A stretch of DNA of 43,638 nt from Lentisphaeria bacterium (lineage in GTDB: Bacteria; Verrucomicrobiota; Lentisphaeria; Victivallales; Victivallaceae). Both the position numbers and the translations under genes were made by a program. The notes beneath the pieces are model-generated. The model was not told the origin of the DNA. It did not search any database and worked only from the letters and a program-made list of their open reading frames with translations. Each line of letters begins with the position of its first letter. The stretch's first letter is position 1. The stretch is taken from contig JAFQLP010000109.1 of NCBI GenBank assembly GCA_017414565.1, positions 1 to 43,638 on the forward strand, in the 5' to 3' direction. This document shows positions 16,872-25,266 of the stretch, one piece after another.

Positions 16872-19394
16872 TCAATCTTTCGGCCAGCAAATGAAACCGG
16901 GAATGCTGTTGTCCCAATCGTTTCCTTTCGGCGTGATCCGCGTTGTCAATCCGAACCGGCCCGAAGCACGGCATTCCAGACGGCAGCTGTACTGGTAACG
17001 GTTCCCTTCGATCTGCCGGACCTGCTGCATCAACTGCACATGGCCTTCCAGGATCTCATTGTGAACGTCAACGGTCCCGTAATACACTTCCACATCCAGT
17101 TCGTCCGGCGACAGGCCGCCGAAATCGACCTCGGTGGACAACACGATCGTATCGCCGATATGGATGTTTTCCAACCGGGCGGACGCCGTCGGATTGTTGA
17201 TGCGCAATTCATTGAAATGGTTTACCAGACGGCGTTTTTTCTCCACCAACTGAACCGCCAGCGCATTGTTGTCGCGGGTCAGTTCACGGAACGCGGCGGC
17301 CGCCGGTTCGTAGAACATGTCTTCGTATTCCTGCACCATTCTGGCACTGGAGAAATTACCCAGCGACATCACGATGGATCCTTTCATGATCTGGATCCAG
17401 CGGGTCGGCAGATCCCCCGCACCCCGTTCATAGAAGCAGGGAATGATCTCGTCTTCCAGCACCGTGAACAACGACTGCGCCTCAAAATTATCCGCGTCAT
17501 CATCGTTGGTGTAATTTTCGTTGCCGCGGATCGCCCAGCCGCATTCCGGGGTGTACGCTTCCGCCCACCAGCCGTCAAGAATGCTGCAGTTGATCACCCC
17601 GTTGACGGCGGCTTTCATGCCGGAAGTCCCGCTGGCCTCCTGCGGACGGCGGGGATTGTTGAGCCACACATCCACCCCCTGAACCAGTTTCCGGGCCAAT
17701 GCGATATCGTAGTCTTCCAGAAAGAGCAGCCGGTCCTGCACCCCGTGTTCACGGGCGAAAAGCACCAGGTTCTGGATCAGTTTTTTACCGGCATCATCCG
17801 CCGGATGCGCTTTACCGGCAAAGACGAACTGCACCGGCCGGGCTTTGTTGGTCAGCAGTGCCAGCAGCCGCGCCGGATCACGCAGCAGCAGAGCCCCCCG
17901 CTTGTAGGTGGCAAACCGGCGGGCGAAACCGATGGTCAGCGCATCCGGGTCGAGCAGAGTCTTGCCGGCGCAGTGCCCGGCGAGCGAAGGATTGCTGCTG
18001 ATGGTTTTGCGGGCGTAACGGATCACGGACTGACGGCACAATTCATGGGCCATCCACAATTCTTCGTCGGGAATATTGCTTACCGACTGACAAAGCTGCG
18101 CCGCATCGGCACCGAGAGCCCAGTTGGCCCCCAGATAGCGGTCAAAAAGTTCCCGCATCCGCGGAGCCACCCACGACGAAATATGCACCCCGTTGGTAAT
18201 GTGGGTGATCGGGATCTCCGCCACCGACCGCTGCGGCCACAGATTCTTCCACATGGCCCGCGCCACTTCGCCGTGAAGCCGGCTGACCCCGTTGCTGTAA
18301 TTCGCCATCCGCAAACCGAGTACGGTCATGGACATTTCTTTGGCGTGTTCGCGTTCCCCGATCGGCACGCCCCAGCGGATGATCCGGTCCACATCGATCC
18401 CGATGGCCCGGGCAATGGGTTCCAGATACGGCCGTGCCAGCCCGATCTCAAAGACTTCATTACCGGCGGGCACGGGGGTATGCGTGGTGAAAACATTGGT
18501 ACGCCAGACGATCTCCAGAGCGGTTTCCGCATCGATGCCGTTTCTGACCAGTTCCTCCAACCGGGCCAGCGGCATGAAGGCCGCATGACCTTCGTTCATG
18601 TGGCAGACTTCCGGACGGCATCCGAGCGCGATCAAAGCCTTGTAACCGCCGTAACCGAGCAGCAGTTCCTGCCGGATACGCATGGTTTTGTCGCCGCCGT
18701 AAAGCCGCCATGTGATCTCGCGGAATTCCGGCGGATTTTCCGCGATCTCGGTATCCAGCAGGACCAGCGGGATCGTACCGACCCACAACAGCCACACCGC
18801 CGCGTACAATGTTTTGTCCATCAACGGGATCGAGATCGTGATACTGCGGCCGCGCGCATCCCGGGCCCGGATCAGCGGCATATGGTTGATCTCGTTGGCG
18901 GGATAACGCTCGATCTGCCAGCCGTTGCGATCGAGCACCTGCCGGAAATACCCCTGCCGGTAGAGCAGCCCCACCGACACCAGCGGCAGCCGCAGATCAC
19001 TGGCGGCTTTCAGATGGTCGCCGGAAAGGATGCCGAGGCCGCCGGAAAAGATACGGATACTTTCGTGGATCCCGAATTCCATGGAAAAATAAGCCATCCG
19101 GCGGGCGGCAAAACCGGGATCTTCGGGCACATCCCGTTCAAATTCCTCCTGCACCGCCCGGAGTGTCTGTAAATAACTGCGGTCGTGGGCCAGCTCCTCC
19201 AGCCGTTCCTGGGGGATCATGTTCATAAAGCGGCGGGAATTGCCCTCCACGCGCCGCCACAGGTTGGGATCTATCCGCAAAAAGAGTTCGATCGCCAACG
19301 GATGCCAGCACCACCACATGTTGTAAGAAAGCGTTTCCAGGAATTTGAGTTCTTCCGGGATGCTCGGTGCCACATTGAAAAGTTTGAGATTCAT
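16872..19394 (-). CDS. glgP: Alpha-glucan phosphorylase (GT35, short GlgP family)
   Basis: An 840-residue pyridoxal-phosphate enzyme that releases glucose-1-phosphate from glycogen. It begins with the DUF3417-like N-terminal block (LETLSYNMWWCWHP) that marks the alpha-glucan phosphorylase subfamily found in many bacteria and archaea, not the E. coli GlgP/MalP form. Other blocks are AYFSMEFGIHES, IFSGGLGILSGDHLKAASDL, HMNEGHAAF and FARRFATYKRG. The cofactor lysine is Lys594 in GTSGMKAAVNG. A C-terminal beta-rich region of about 130 residues follows, as in this subfamily. It lies between the CBM48 gene (90-base spacer) and glgA (15 bases), so breakdown and synthesis enzymes share one operon. 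Confidence 0.95.
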   Translation of the reverse strand: MNLKLFNVAPSIPEELKFLETLSYNMWWCWHPLAIELFLRIDPNLWRRVEGNSRRFMNMIPQERLEELAHDRSYLQTLRAVQEEFERDVPEDPGFAARRMAYFSMEFGIHESIRIFSGGLGILSGDHLKAASDLRLPLVSVGLLYRQGYFRQVLDRNGWQIERYPANEINHMPLIRARDARGRSITISIPLMDKTLYAAVWLLWVGTIPLVLLDTEIAENPPEFREITWRLYGGDKTMRIRQELLLGYGGYKALIALGCRPEVCHMNEGHAAFMPLARLEELVRNGIDAETALEIVWRTNVFTTHTPVPAGNEVFEIGLARPYLEPIARAIGIDVDRIIRWGVPIGEREHAKEMSMTVLGLRMANYSNGVSRLHGEVARAMWKNLWPQRSVAEIPITHITNGVHISSWVAPRMRELFDRYLGANWALGADAAQLCQSVSNIPDEELWMAHELCRQSVIRYARKTISSNPSLAGHCAGKTLLDPDALTIGFARRFATYKRGALLLRDPARLLALLTNKARPVQFVFAGKAHPADDAGKKLIQNLVLFAREHGVQDRLLFLEDYDIALARKLVQGVDVWLNNPRRPQEASGTSGMKAAVNGVINCSILDGWWAEAYTPECGWAIRGNENYTNDDDADNFEAQSLFTVLEDEIIPCFYERGAGDLPTRWIQIMKGSIVMSLGNFSSARMVQEYEDMFYEPAAAAFRELTRDNNALAVQLVEKKRRLVNHFNELRINNPTASARLENIHIGDTIVLSTEVDFGGLSPDELDVEVYYGTVDVHNEILEGHVQLMQQVRQIEGNRYQYSCRLECRASGRFGLTTRITPKGNDWDNSIPGFICWPKD

Positions 19395-19447
19395 CGGACT
19401 GTCATTTCCTTATCTGATTGTTCGCAGTATCCCCGGCAGGTTCCGGC

Positions 19448-19478
19448 TGATATCACGATATCACCGCTGCTGCGGTGA
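19448..19478. promoter_or_regulatory. Two overlapping inverted repeats between CBM48 gene and glgP
   Basis: TGATATC (19448-19454) pairs with GATATCA (19457-19463). TCACCGC (19461-19467) pairs with GCGGTGA (19472-19478) around a TGCT loop. The two 7-bp hairpins share three bases, so in RNA they would compete. The site lies in the 90-base spacer inside the glycogen operon. It could be an operator, a processing site or an attenuator; no T-tract follows. Confidence 0.4.
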
Positions 19479-19484
19479 CAGAGG

Positions 19485-19802
19485 CTACTTCTTTTCCACC
19501 ACCCGGATCACGCTGTTCAGGGTGCCCAGATCATTCGAGGCGAAACAGGGATTGTTTTCGTCGATGCACCACTCCCCATCGATCACGAATTTGTATTCAT
19601 ATTCCCCCGGTTCGAGCATCACGATCCCGCGATAGATACCGTCTCCGTTGCGGTCTTTCAGCACTTTTGCCTCCGGGTCCCAGTTATTGAAAGAACCGGC
19701 GACGGAAACCTGCCGTCCCGGGGTGTTGATAACCGAAAATTCCACCCTGCGGCGAGTGGGGCTGTTCTTTTTTACGCTTTTGCTCTTGCTTTTTTCCGAC
19801 AT
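19485..19802 (-). CDS. Stand-alone CBM48/AMPK-type glycogen-binding protein
   Basis: A 105-residue protein. A basic, Ser/Lys-rich N-terminal 20 residues precede a single CBM48-like beta-sandwich: VEFSVINTPGRQVSVAGSFN, then NNWDP, and LEPGEYEYKFVIDGEW near the end. This matches the glycogen-binding domain of AMPK beta and branching enzymes, including the Trp in NNWDP and the Trp in DGEW that contact glucan. No catalytic domain is attached. It is the first gene of the glycogen operon, so it may tether partners to glycogen or sense it. Start 19802 is chosen over an upstream in-frame ATG (19829) because AAAGGAGGT lies six bases before it. Small size and a consensus ribosome site suggest abundant expression. 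Confidence 0.88.
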   Translation of the reverse strand: MSEKSKSKSVKKNSPTRRRVEFSVINTPGRQVSVAGSFNNWDPEAKVLKDRNGDGIYRGIVMLEPGEYEYKFVIDGEWCIDENNPCFASNDLGTLNSVIRVVEKK

Positions 19803-19807
19803 TTTCC

Positions 19808-19816
19808 ACCTCCTTT
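19808..19816 (-). promoter_or_regulatory. Consensus Shine-Dalgarno of CBM48 gene
   Basis: The minus strand reads AAAGGAGGT then GGAAA and ATG (19802). This near-perfect anti-16S complement decides the start codon. Just upstream is the short palindrome GAGCCTGGCTC, which could partly mask the site. Confidence 0.75.
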
Positions 19817-19880
19817 GAGCCAGGCTCATCTGCTTCCGGCAGTCGGATGCCTTCTGACAACGCTTATTTCACTGCGCTAT

Positions 19881-19908
19881 ACTATAATTTAAAAGCGGAG
19901 AAAAACAA
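19881..19908 (-). promoter_or_regulatory. Promoter of the glycogen operon
   Basis: On the minus strand TTGTTT (19908-19903), a 16-base spacer and TATAGT (19886-19881). Placed 79 bases before the CBM48 start codon. Confidence 0.55.
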
Positions 19909-19988
19909 ATCGGCGATACAGAAAAGAGTCAGATAAGCATTCCTGCTGTTTTTTTCTGAAAAAAAAGCCTTTTTTTAAAATTTTCACC

Positions 19989-20017
19989 TTGCTTTTCTTG
20001 CGTTTCAAGTGTATAAT
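19989..20017 (+). promoter_or_regulatory. Strong promoter of the pseudopilin gene
   Basis: TTGCTT (19989-19994), exactly 17 bases, and a perfect TATAAT (20012-20017). An A/T-rich tract lies immediately upstream. This is the best -10 element in the window and fits a highly expressed gene. Confidence 0.75.
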
Positions 20018-20105
20018 ACTCTATGCACGGATTCTCTTCTGACGGGAAGCGGGTCCTGTTATTTATGCTGAACGCACAACACAAAACGTACTTTAAGGAG
20101 AAAAA

Positions 20106-20774
20106 ATGAAAAAGAATCGTGGGTTTACCCTCATCGAGTTGCTCGTGGTGATCGCGATCATCGCCATTCTGGCCGCCATCCTGCTGCCGGCTCTGAACAA
20201 TGCGCGTGAAAAGGCCCGTCGCATTTCCTGCACCAACAACCTCAAACAGATCGGTCTCGCCGTCCGTCAGTATGCCATGGACTACAGCGACCGTTATCCG
20301 GCCAGCGGCGGTGTTGTTGCTCTCGAATTGATCCGTCGTTACTCCTACATCGTTGACTACTCCGTGTATGTCTGCCCCTCCACCGTGACCGAAAAAGGTA
20401 CCGGTACCCTCGCGCTGCACCGTCAGGCCTCCTACATGCCGAGCGGCCGTCAGCGTTATCCGAAACTGACCAGCGACAAGCCGGCTTTCACCGACTATTC
20501 TTTCGCGGCCAACATGATGGAAGGCAGCTCCTCCGTCTTCGGTACTGCTGAATCCGCCATCGCCACCGACACGGTCCTGAGCAAGTCCTCCGAACCGGTT
20601 GCCCACTACAACAACGGTGGTACCGATGCTGCGAACCACACCGACTACGGCAACATCCTCTTCCACGACGGTCACGTCAATGGTTTCTCCGGTGCCAACT
20701 GGTACTGGTGGAAGAACCGCGGCAAGTCCGTCATGTGGCCGGAAGTCAAGAGTTTCTGGCAGGCCAAGTTCTGA
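20106..20774 (+). CDS. Type IV pilin-like / pseudopilin, H-x-DG family
   Basis: A 222-residue prepilin. The leader MKKNRG is followed by the class III cleavage site G6/F7 with [24 protein letters not shown], including Glu at +5. The helix continues into [20 protein letters not shown], characteristic of the large pseudopilin families of Planctomycetes, Verrucomicrobia and Lentisphaerae. The C-terminal part has [11 protein letters not shown], the H-x-DG-type signature of that group. It would be cut by a PilD-type peptidase and assembled into a pilus or type II secretion pseudopilus; neither machinery is in the window. Codon choice (CGT, GGT, AAC, TCC) looks more biased than in neighbouring genes, and promoter, AAGGAG ribosome site and terminator all suggest high expression. 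Confidence 0.9.
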   Translation: MKKNRGFTLIELLVVIAIIAILAAILLPALNNAREKARRISCTNNLKQIGLAVRQYAMDYSDRYPASGGVVALELIRRYSYIVDYSVYVCPSTVTEKGTGTLALHRQASYMPSGRQRYPKLTSDKPAFTDYSFAANMMEGSSSVFGTAESAIATDTVLSKSSEPVAHYNNGGTDAANHTDYGNILFHDGHVNGFSGANWYWWKNRGKSVMWPEVKSFWQAKF

Positions 20775-20795
20775 TCAGAACCGGGTTCAAAATCC

Positions 20796-20823
20796 AAAGG
20801 AGGCTCACGGGCCTCCTTTTTTT
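20796..20823 (+). terminator. Intrinsic terminator after the pseudopilin
   Basis: AAAGGAGGC (20796-20804), loop TCACGG, and GCCTCCTTT (20811-20819) form a perfect 9-bp stem followed by T residues. It lies 22 bases after the pilin stop and 25 bases before the next start codon. Confidence 0.85.
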
Positions 20824-20847
20824 ATTTCTGTAAATCGCATTTCTGAC

Positions 20848-22482
20848 ATGAAACTTTCCCGTTACCTTCCCTTTGCGCCGGTACTTTTTCTGGCCGGCGC
20901 GTGGTTCACCTATCCGGCATTGTGGATCGGCGGCAGCTGTTTTGCGGATTTCCGGCTTTTCGGACACGCTTCGCTGGCTCTGGCGGCCCTGCTGCTGCTC
21001 GCGCTTGATCCGGAACGGCTGCGGCGGTTCTTTCTGCCCATGCGGCCGCCGGTGATGCAGGTGATCGGGGCCGCCGTACCGGGATGTGTGGCGATCCTGC
21101 TTCATTATTATCACAATCAGGGCGACCCGGTGGCGTTTCTGAATGCGATTTTTTACCTGGTGGTCCCGCTGGCGGCGGCGGTGTGGGCCGATGAATTCCG
21201 GAAGCCTTTTCTGCTTTACATCGTCCTGCTGGGGGCAGCCAATCTGATCTTTCTGCTGCTCCAGCGGATCAACGGGATCCCCGGTTACGGTGTCACCGGC
21301 AACTGGAACTGGAGTGCCACGGTCATGATCCTGGCCGGGGCCGCCTTTGCTATGCTGTTCCGGCCGAAGGAATGGCCTTTCGGTGCGCTGTGCGGTATGC
21401 TGCTGACGCTGATCGGCGGCCTTGCGTTCTATTCCCGCGGGGCAACCGCCGCCATGCTGGTTGCCATACCGGCCTCGCTGGCTCTGTTGAGCCGCATCCG
21501 GGCCCTCCGGATCGGCGGACTGTGTCTTGTGATCGGCGGGACCCTGATGATGCTGGCGGCATGTTACACTGACACGGACCGGACCCGCCGCGATCTGGCG
21601 ACGGCCGCGGCAACGCTTTTCCGCGGACATCCGCTGATCGGCATCGGCATCGACCGCTTTGAAAGCGAATCTCCGGCGGCTCTGCCGGAGTCCTACTTTG
21701 ACAATCGTTACACCGCGGAGCGGCACCCGCATCCGCATAATGAATTTTACCGTTTTGCGGCGGAACTGGGCATTGGCGGCATCGCCCTGTGCGGTGCGGT
21801 CATTCTGATTTTGTATGGAGCCATACGCCGTTATGTGGCCGGTGAAGATGACATTTACGAACCGGCCTTTCTGCTTTTTGCCGTACTGCTGCCGCTGCTT
21901 CACGGTCAGGTGGATGTACTGCTTGCCGAATGGCCCGTCGATACGATCCTGCTGATCGCCCTCGGGCTGAACTGGCACGCGGCGGCCGGTGAAAACGAAG
22001 CGGCGGACCGGCCGGAATCGGAAATCAGCACCGTCCGCTGGCCGCTGTATGCGGTTCAGATCATTCTGGCCGGTTTTCTTCTGTCACTGCTGATCCGCAC
22101 CGGGCTTTCCGGCTGGTACGCCCGGCAGGCAACGCTGGCGGCCCGCCATGGCCAGGATGCCGGAATGCTCTGGGAAACCTCCCGCCGATGGTTTGTCACG
22201 CCGCACAATCTCTATGCCGGGGCGGCCATTGCGCTTTATGACCGCAAAGATCCGCAGACGGCGATCGCGCTGCTGCGCCGCCTCGAAACTGAAACGCCCA
22301 TGCAAAATTACCTCCACAATCAGGGGATGATGGCGCGGGCACTGGCGGCTTCCGGCGATCTGGATGCGGCGATCCCGCGTTTTGAAGCGGAACTGAAAAA
22401 CTTTCCCCGCGATGAAGCCACCCGCCGTCTGCTGGCGGCGACCAAAGCGGAACGCGACCGCCTCCGGAACAACCGTAAATAG
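20848..22482 (+). CDS. O-antigen ligase / O-oligosaccharyltransferase-like membrane protein (Wzy_C)
   Basis: A 544-residue protein with about ten hydrophobic segments up to residue 425 and a soluble C-terminal part containing TPR-like helices. The Wzy_C region is recognisable: RGATAAMLVAIPASLAL, LIGIGIDRFE, then a periplasmic loop ending in H293-P-H-P-H-N-E-F and AAELGIGGIAL. That family includes WaaL ligases, Wzy polymerases and the PglL/PilO/TfpO enzymes that glycosylate pilins; sequence by eye does not separate them. The C-terminal TPR-like part also occurs in several ligase relatives. The ATG at 20848 has no recognisable Shine-Dalgarno site and follows the pilin terminator by 25 bases, so expression would be low and probably by readthrough. 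Confidence 0.82.
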   Translation: MKLSRYLPFAPVLFLAGAWFTYPALWIGGSCFADFRLFGHASLALAALLLLALDPERLRRFFLPMRPPVMQVIGAAVPGCVAILLHYYHNQGDPVAFLNAIFYLVVPLAAAVWADEFRKPFLLYIVLLGAANLIFLLLQRINGIPGYGVTGNWNWSATVMILAGAAFAMLFRPKEWPFGALCGMLLTLIGGLAFYSRGATAAMLVAIPASLALLSRIRALRIGGLCLVIGGTLMMLAACYTDTDRTRRDLATAAATLFRGHPLIGIGIDRFESESPAALPESYFDNRYTAERHPHPHNEFYRFAAELGIGGIALCGAVILILYGAIRRYVAGEDDIYEPAFLLFAVLLPLLHGQVDVLLAEWPVDTILLIALGLNWHAAAGENEAADRPESEISTVRWPLYAVQIILAGFLLSLLIRTGLSGWYARQATLAARHGQDAGMLWETSRRWFVTPHNLYAGAAIALYDRKDPQTAIALLRRLETETPMQNYLHNQGMMARALAASGDLDAAIPRFEAELKNFPRDEATRRLLAATKAERDRLRNNRK

Positions 22483-22505
22483 TCACGCGATTTTGCATTC
22501 CCCGG

Positions 22506-22533
22506 TTGATTTCTGCCGACTGAAGATTATATT
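22506..22533 (+). promoter_or_regulatory. Promoter of the DUF4091 gene cluster
   Basis: TTGATT (22506-22511), 16 bases, and TATATT (22528-22533), 48 bases before the ATG at 22581. GGGAG (22569-22573) precedes that ATG by seven bases. Confidence 0.6.
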
Positions 22534-22580
22534 CTATCGGAACAGATCCATTACTTAACATTCACCCCGGGAGATCCATC

Positions 22581-24260
22581 ATGCAACTTGTATCACGCTT
22601 TGTCAGTTCTCTGGAAAAAATCTTTCTGGACGAAGACATCCGCGCCCCTGAACTTTTTTCCGCCACGGCGTTGAAGGGACAGGTCTATTCTTTCCAGCTG
22701 GCACTGAAAAACATCAGCCCCAGCGAGTATCCGGCATTCGGCAGCAACCAGATCACCACCCGGATGGAGGTGATCAGTAAACTCCCGGTGGAACTGCGCG
22801 CCGTCCGGCTGGTTCCGGTCGATATCCCCTGTCTCCGCCGGGATGGTTTTGTTCTCCGTGACAAACCGGGCCTGTTCCCGGACCTGCTGCAGCCGCTGGA
22901 TGACGGCTGCTACCGTCTCCCGGTCGATCAGTGGCGCAGTTTCTGGCTCACCTGCCGCATCCCGGAAAACTGCCGGGCGGGGAAATACGATATCACGGTC
23001 CGGGTCACGCCGCTCAACAACAGCCGCTGGACCGATCCGGAACTGGGTCAGCCCCAGGATTTCACCTTTACGCTGGAAGTGCTGAAAGCCAAGCAAAAGG
23101 CGTCTTCGGTCCTCCGTTACGAATGGTTCCACCACGACGGTCTGCTCAATTACTACAAGGTCGATGCCTGGAGCGAAGAACATTGGCAGATCTTTGAAAA
23201 CTTCATCACCGGTGCCGTGGCGCACGGTATGCGGGTCCTGATGACCCCGCTGTGGACGCCGCCGCTGGATACCGGTATCAACCGTGAACGGCGCACCGTC
23301 CAGCTGCTCAAGATCAAAAAGAACAAAGATCGATATACTTTTGACTTTTCACGGCTCGACCGTTATGTGAAAATCGCCCGGCAGGTGGGGATCACCCATT
23401 TTGCCATGTCGCACGCGTTCTCCCAGTGGGGCGCGCTGGCCACGCCGAAGATCATGGCGGAGGTCGATGGCAAAGAACAGCGCATCTTCGGCTGGGATGT
23501 GCCGTCCAACGATCCGGAATACAAAAATTTCCTTTCCCAGTTGATCCCGCAACTGCTTGCGTTCTTCCGGGAACGGGACCTGATCGACAACATCATGTTC
23601 TCGGTGTCCGACGAACCGCAGGAAAAAGACTTTGAAATGTATGGGGCTGCCAGCAAACTGTTGCGCAGTCTGGTCGGCAATGTTTCCGTCATCGATGCGT
23701 TGTCGAGTTTTGAATTCTACCGCCGCGGTCTGATCTCCAACCCGATCCCGGGCAACAACCACATCGAAGACTTTGTCGGCCGGGTGGAGCCGCTCAACAC
23801 CTACTACTGCATCGGTCAGGAAGAACTGGTCTCCAACCGTTTTATGGCCATGCCGTCGTGGCGCAACCGCTGTATCGGGGTCATGTTCTATCTCTACCGC
23901 ATCAACCTTTTCCTGCAGTGGGGGTACAACTTCTACAACCAGATCTACTCGGTGGGAGCCCCCTGTGATCCCTTCCGCGACACCTGCGCCGGTAATTGGG
24001 CTCCGGCCGGGGATGCCTTTATCGTCTATCCCGGTCCCGACGGCAAGCCCTACGATTCACTGCGCCACGAAGTCTTTTTTGAGGCCATGCAGGACCACGG
24101 TGCCCTGCAGGCTCTGGAAAAGAAGATCGGCCGGGAAGCGGTCATTGCCATGATCCAGGACGGGGTTCCGTACACCGTCACCATGCGTGATTATCCGCGG
24201 GATGCCAACTGGCTCCTGAACCTCCGGGAAAGAGTCAACCGGAAGCTGGCGCAATCATGA
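22581..24260 (+). CDS. DUF4091 / GH123-like protein without signal peptide
   Basis: A 559-residue protein. Residues 1-170 form a beta-rich N-terminal domain and the remainder a TIM-barrel-like domain. The C-terminal segment YPGPDGKPYDSLRHEVFFEA followed by a helical region is the typical DUF4091 ending. SVSDEPQ with Asp344-Glu345 matches the acidic pair used for substrate-assisted catalysis in GH123 N-acetyl-galactosaminidases, to which DUF4091 is related. That suggests a glycosidase acting on an N-acetylhexosamine, but the substrate is inferred only. No signal peptide is visible, so it appears cytoplasmic, which is unusual for a glycan-degrading enzyme. Its stop overlaps the next start by four bases (ATGA), linking it to the dehydrogenase and glycosyltransferase behind. 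Confidence 0.78.
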   Translation: MQLVSRFVSSLEKIFLDEDIRAPELFSATALKGQVYSFQLALKNISPSEYPAFGSNQITTRMEVISKLPVELRAVRLVPVDIPCLRRDGFVLRDKPGLFPDLLQPLDDGCYRLPVDQWRSFWLTCRIPENCRAGKYDITVRVTPLNNSRWTDPELGQPQDFTFTLEVLKAKQKASSVLRYEWFHHDGLLNYYKVDAWSEEHWQIFENFITGAVAHGMRVLMTPLWTPPLDTGINRERRTVQLLKIKKNKDRYTFDFSRLDRYVKIARQVGITHFAMSHAFSQWGALATPKIMAEVDGKEQRIFGWDVPSNDPEYKNFLSQLIPQLLAFFRERDLIDNIMFSVSDEPQEKDFEMYGAASKLLRSLVGNVSVIDALSSFEFYRRGLISNPIPGNNHIEDFVGRVEPLNTYYCIGQEELVSNRFMAMPSWRNRCIGVMFYLYRINLFLQWGYNFYNQIYSVGAPCDPFRDTCAGNWAPAGDAFIVYPGPDGKPYDSLRHEVFFEAMQDHGALQALEKKIGREAVIAMIQDGVPYTVTMRDYPRDANWLLNLRERVNRKLAQS

Positions 24261-25264
24261 AAGAGATCCATGTGCTGCTCTACGGGTTCGGCGAGATCGG
24301 CCGCCGGACTCTCGAACTGCTGGCACGCCGCCCCGGTCTGGTACCGGCTGCGGTGGTGGACAATGATCCGGCACTTGCCGGCTGTGATGCGGCGGCCTGT
24401 TGCGGTCTGACCGGGCTTTCGCTCCCGATCCGCCCCTCGGTCAAAGGGCTGGGCGAGATCGCCGAAGTTGCCATTGTCACGACCGTGAGCGATGGGGAAA
24501 CCGTGCTGGAACAGATGCGGGAGATCATCGCCGAAGGCATGTCGGTGGTCACGGCGTGTGAAGAATTGTTTTTCCCGGCTCCGGAACTGGCAGACCCGTT
24601 GCGCGAAGTGGCCCGGGAGGCGGAGGCACGCGATCTGGCGATCCTCGCTACCGGGGTGAACCCGGGATTCCTCATGGATTACCTGCCGGCGACGCTTTCG
24701 GGCATTTCGTCGCTGATCGAATCGGTCACGGTGGAACGGGTCCAGGATGCCGCGCCGCGCCGCCCCAAATTCCAGCAGAAGATCGGGGCGGGGCTCGCGC
24801 CCGATGAATTTGTCCGCCGGGCGGAAGCCGGACAACTCCGGCATGTCGGGCTGTGTGATTCCGTGCGTTATCTGGAAGCCGCCCTCGGCTGGGAACTGGC
24901 GCAGATCACCGAAGATCTGACACCGGTCCTCGCCGATACCGATCTGATACTGCCGGGAGCCATTCCGGTCCGGGCGGGACAGGCGCGCGGCGTGCGGCAG
25001 ACGGCCCGCGGCTGGCTGGCTGACGGACGCTGTGTCATCACGCTCGACTTTATTGCGGCCATCGGCGAACCGGACCCCCGGGAACGGATCGTGATCGAAG
25101 GCACGCCCCGCATCGAAAGCATCATTCCCGGCGGAATCAACGGGGATCAGGCGGCATGTGCCATGCTCTGTTCCGCGGCCCGGCGGATCGCCTCCTGCCG
25201 CGCCACCGGCTTTCTCACCATGCGTGATCTGCCGGCACCCACCGGATCGGTCCGGATGGCATAA
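24257..25264 (+). CDS. DapB-like NAD(P)-dependent amine dehydrogenase family protein
   Basis: A 335-residue oxidoreductase with an N-terminal Rossmann fold (LLYGFGEIGRRTLELL, GxGxxG at 10-15) and the block ATGVNPGFLMDYLP (131-144). That block is typical of the 2,4-diaminopentanoate dehydrogenase family, which shares the DapB fold. The C-terminal residues IIPGGINGDQAACAML also fit. The family reduces or oxidises C-N bonds on amino compounds, but the substrate here is not known and dihydrodipicolinate reductase itself is unlikely because its signature is absent. It is translationally coupled to the DUF4091 gene and followed after two bases by a glycosyltransferase, so a substrate such as an amino sugar derivative is conceivable but unproven. 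Confidence 0.75.
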   Translation: MKEIHVLLYGFGEIGRRTLELLARRPGLVPAAVVDNDPALAGCDAAACCGLTGLSLPIRPSVKGLGEIAEVAIVTTVSDGETVLEQMREIIAEGMSVVTACEELFFPAPELADPLREVAREAEARDLAILATGVNPGFLMDYLPATLSGISSLIESVTVERVQDAAPRRPKFQQKIGAGLAPDEFVRRAEAGQLRHVGLCDSVRYLEAALGWELAQITEDLTPVLADTDLILPGAIPVRAGQARGVRQTARGWLADGRCVITLDFIAAIGEPDPRERIVIEGTPRIESIIPGGINGDQAACAMLCSAARRIASCRATGFLTMRDLPAPTGSVRMA

Positions 25265-25266
25265 CA

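Larger units (their letters stand above)
19803..20105. other. 303-base divergent regulatory region
   Basis: Separates the glycogen operon (leftward) from the pseudopilin gene (rightward). It holds one promoter for each direction, a leader of about 72 bases for the CBM48 mRNA and one of about 80 bases for the pilin mRNA. Between the promoters lies an A/T-rich block (about 19938-19985) with runs of seven or eight T or A. It sits directly upstream of the pilin -35 and could act as an UP element. I see no coding frame or RNA gene here. Confidence 0.6.

Noticed and set aside
15477-19172. A 1231-codon open frame antisense to glgA and glgP
   Set aside because: It crosses the boundary between two well-defined genes, is full of Arg, His, Pro and Gln and has no motif. 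It is explained by the codon bias of the opposite strand.
19938-19985. A/T-run sequence as a terminator or attachment site
   Set aside because: The runs of A and T could pair, but no G/C-rich stem exists and it lies directly upstream of a strong promoter. An UP-element reading fits better.
20599-20847. A longer N-terminus for the ligase-like protein, starting inside the pilin gene
   Set aside because: It would read through the terminator hairpin, and a hydrophobic first segment begins at the Met at 20848.
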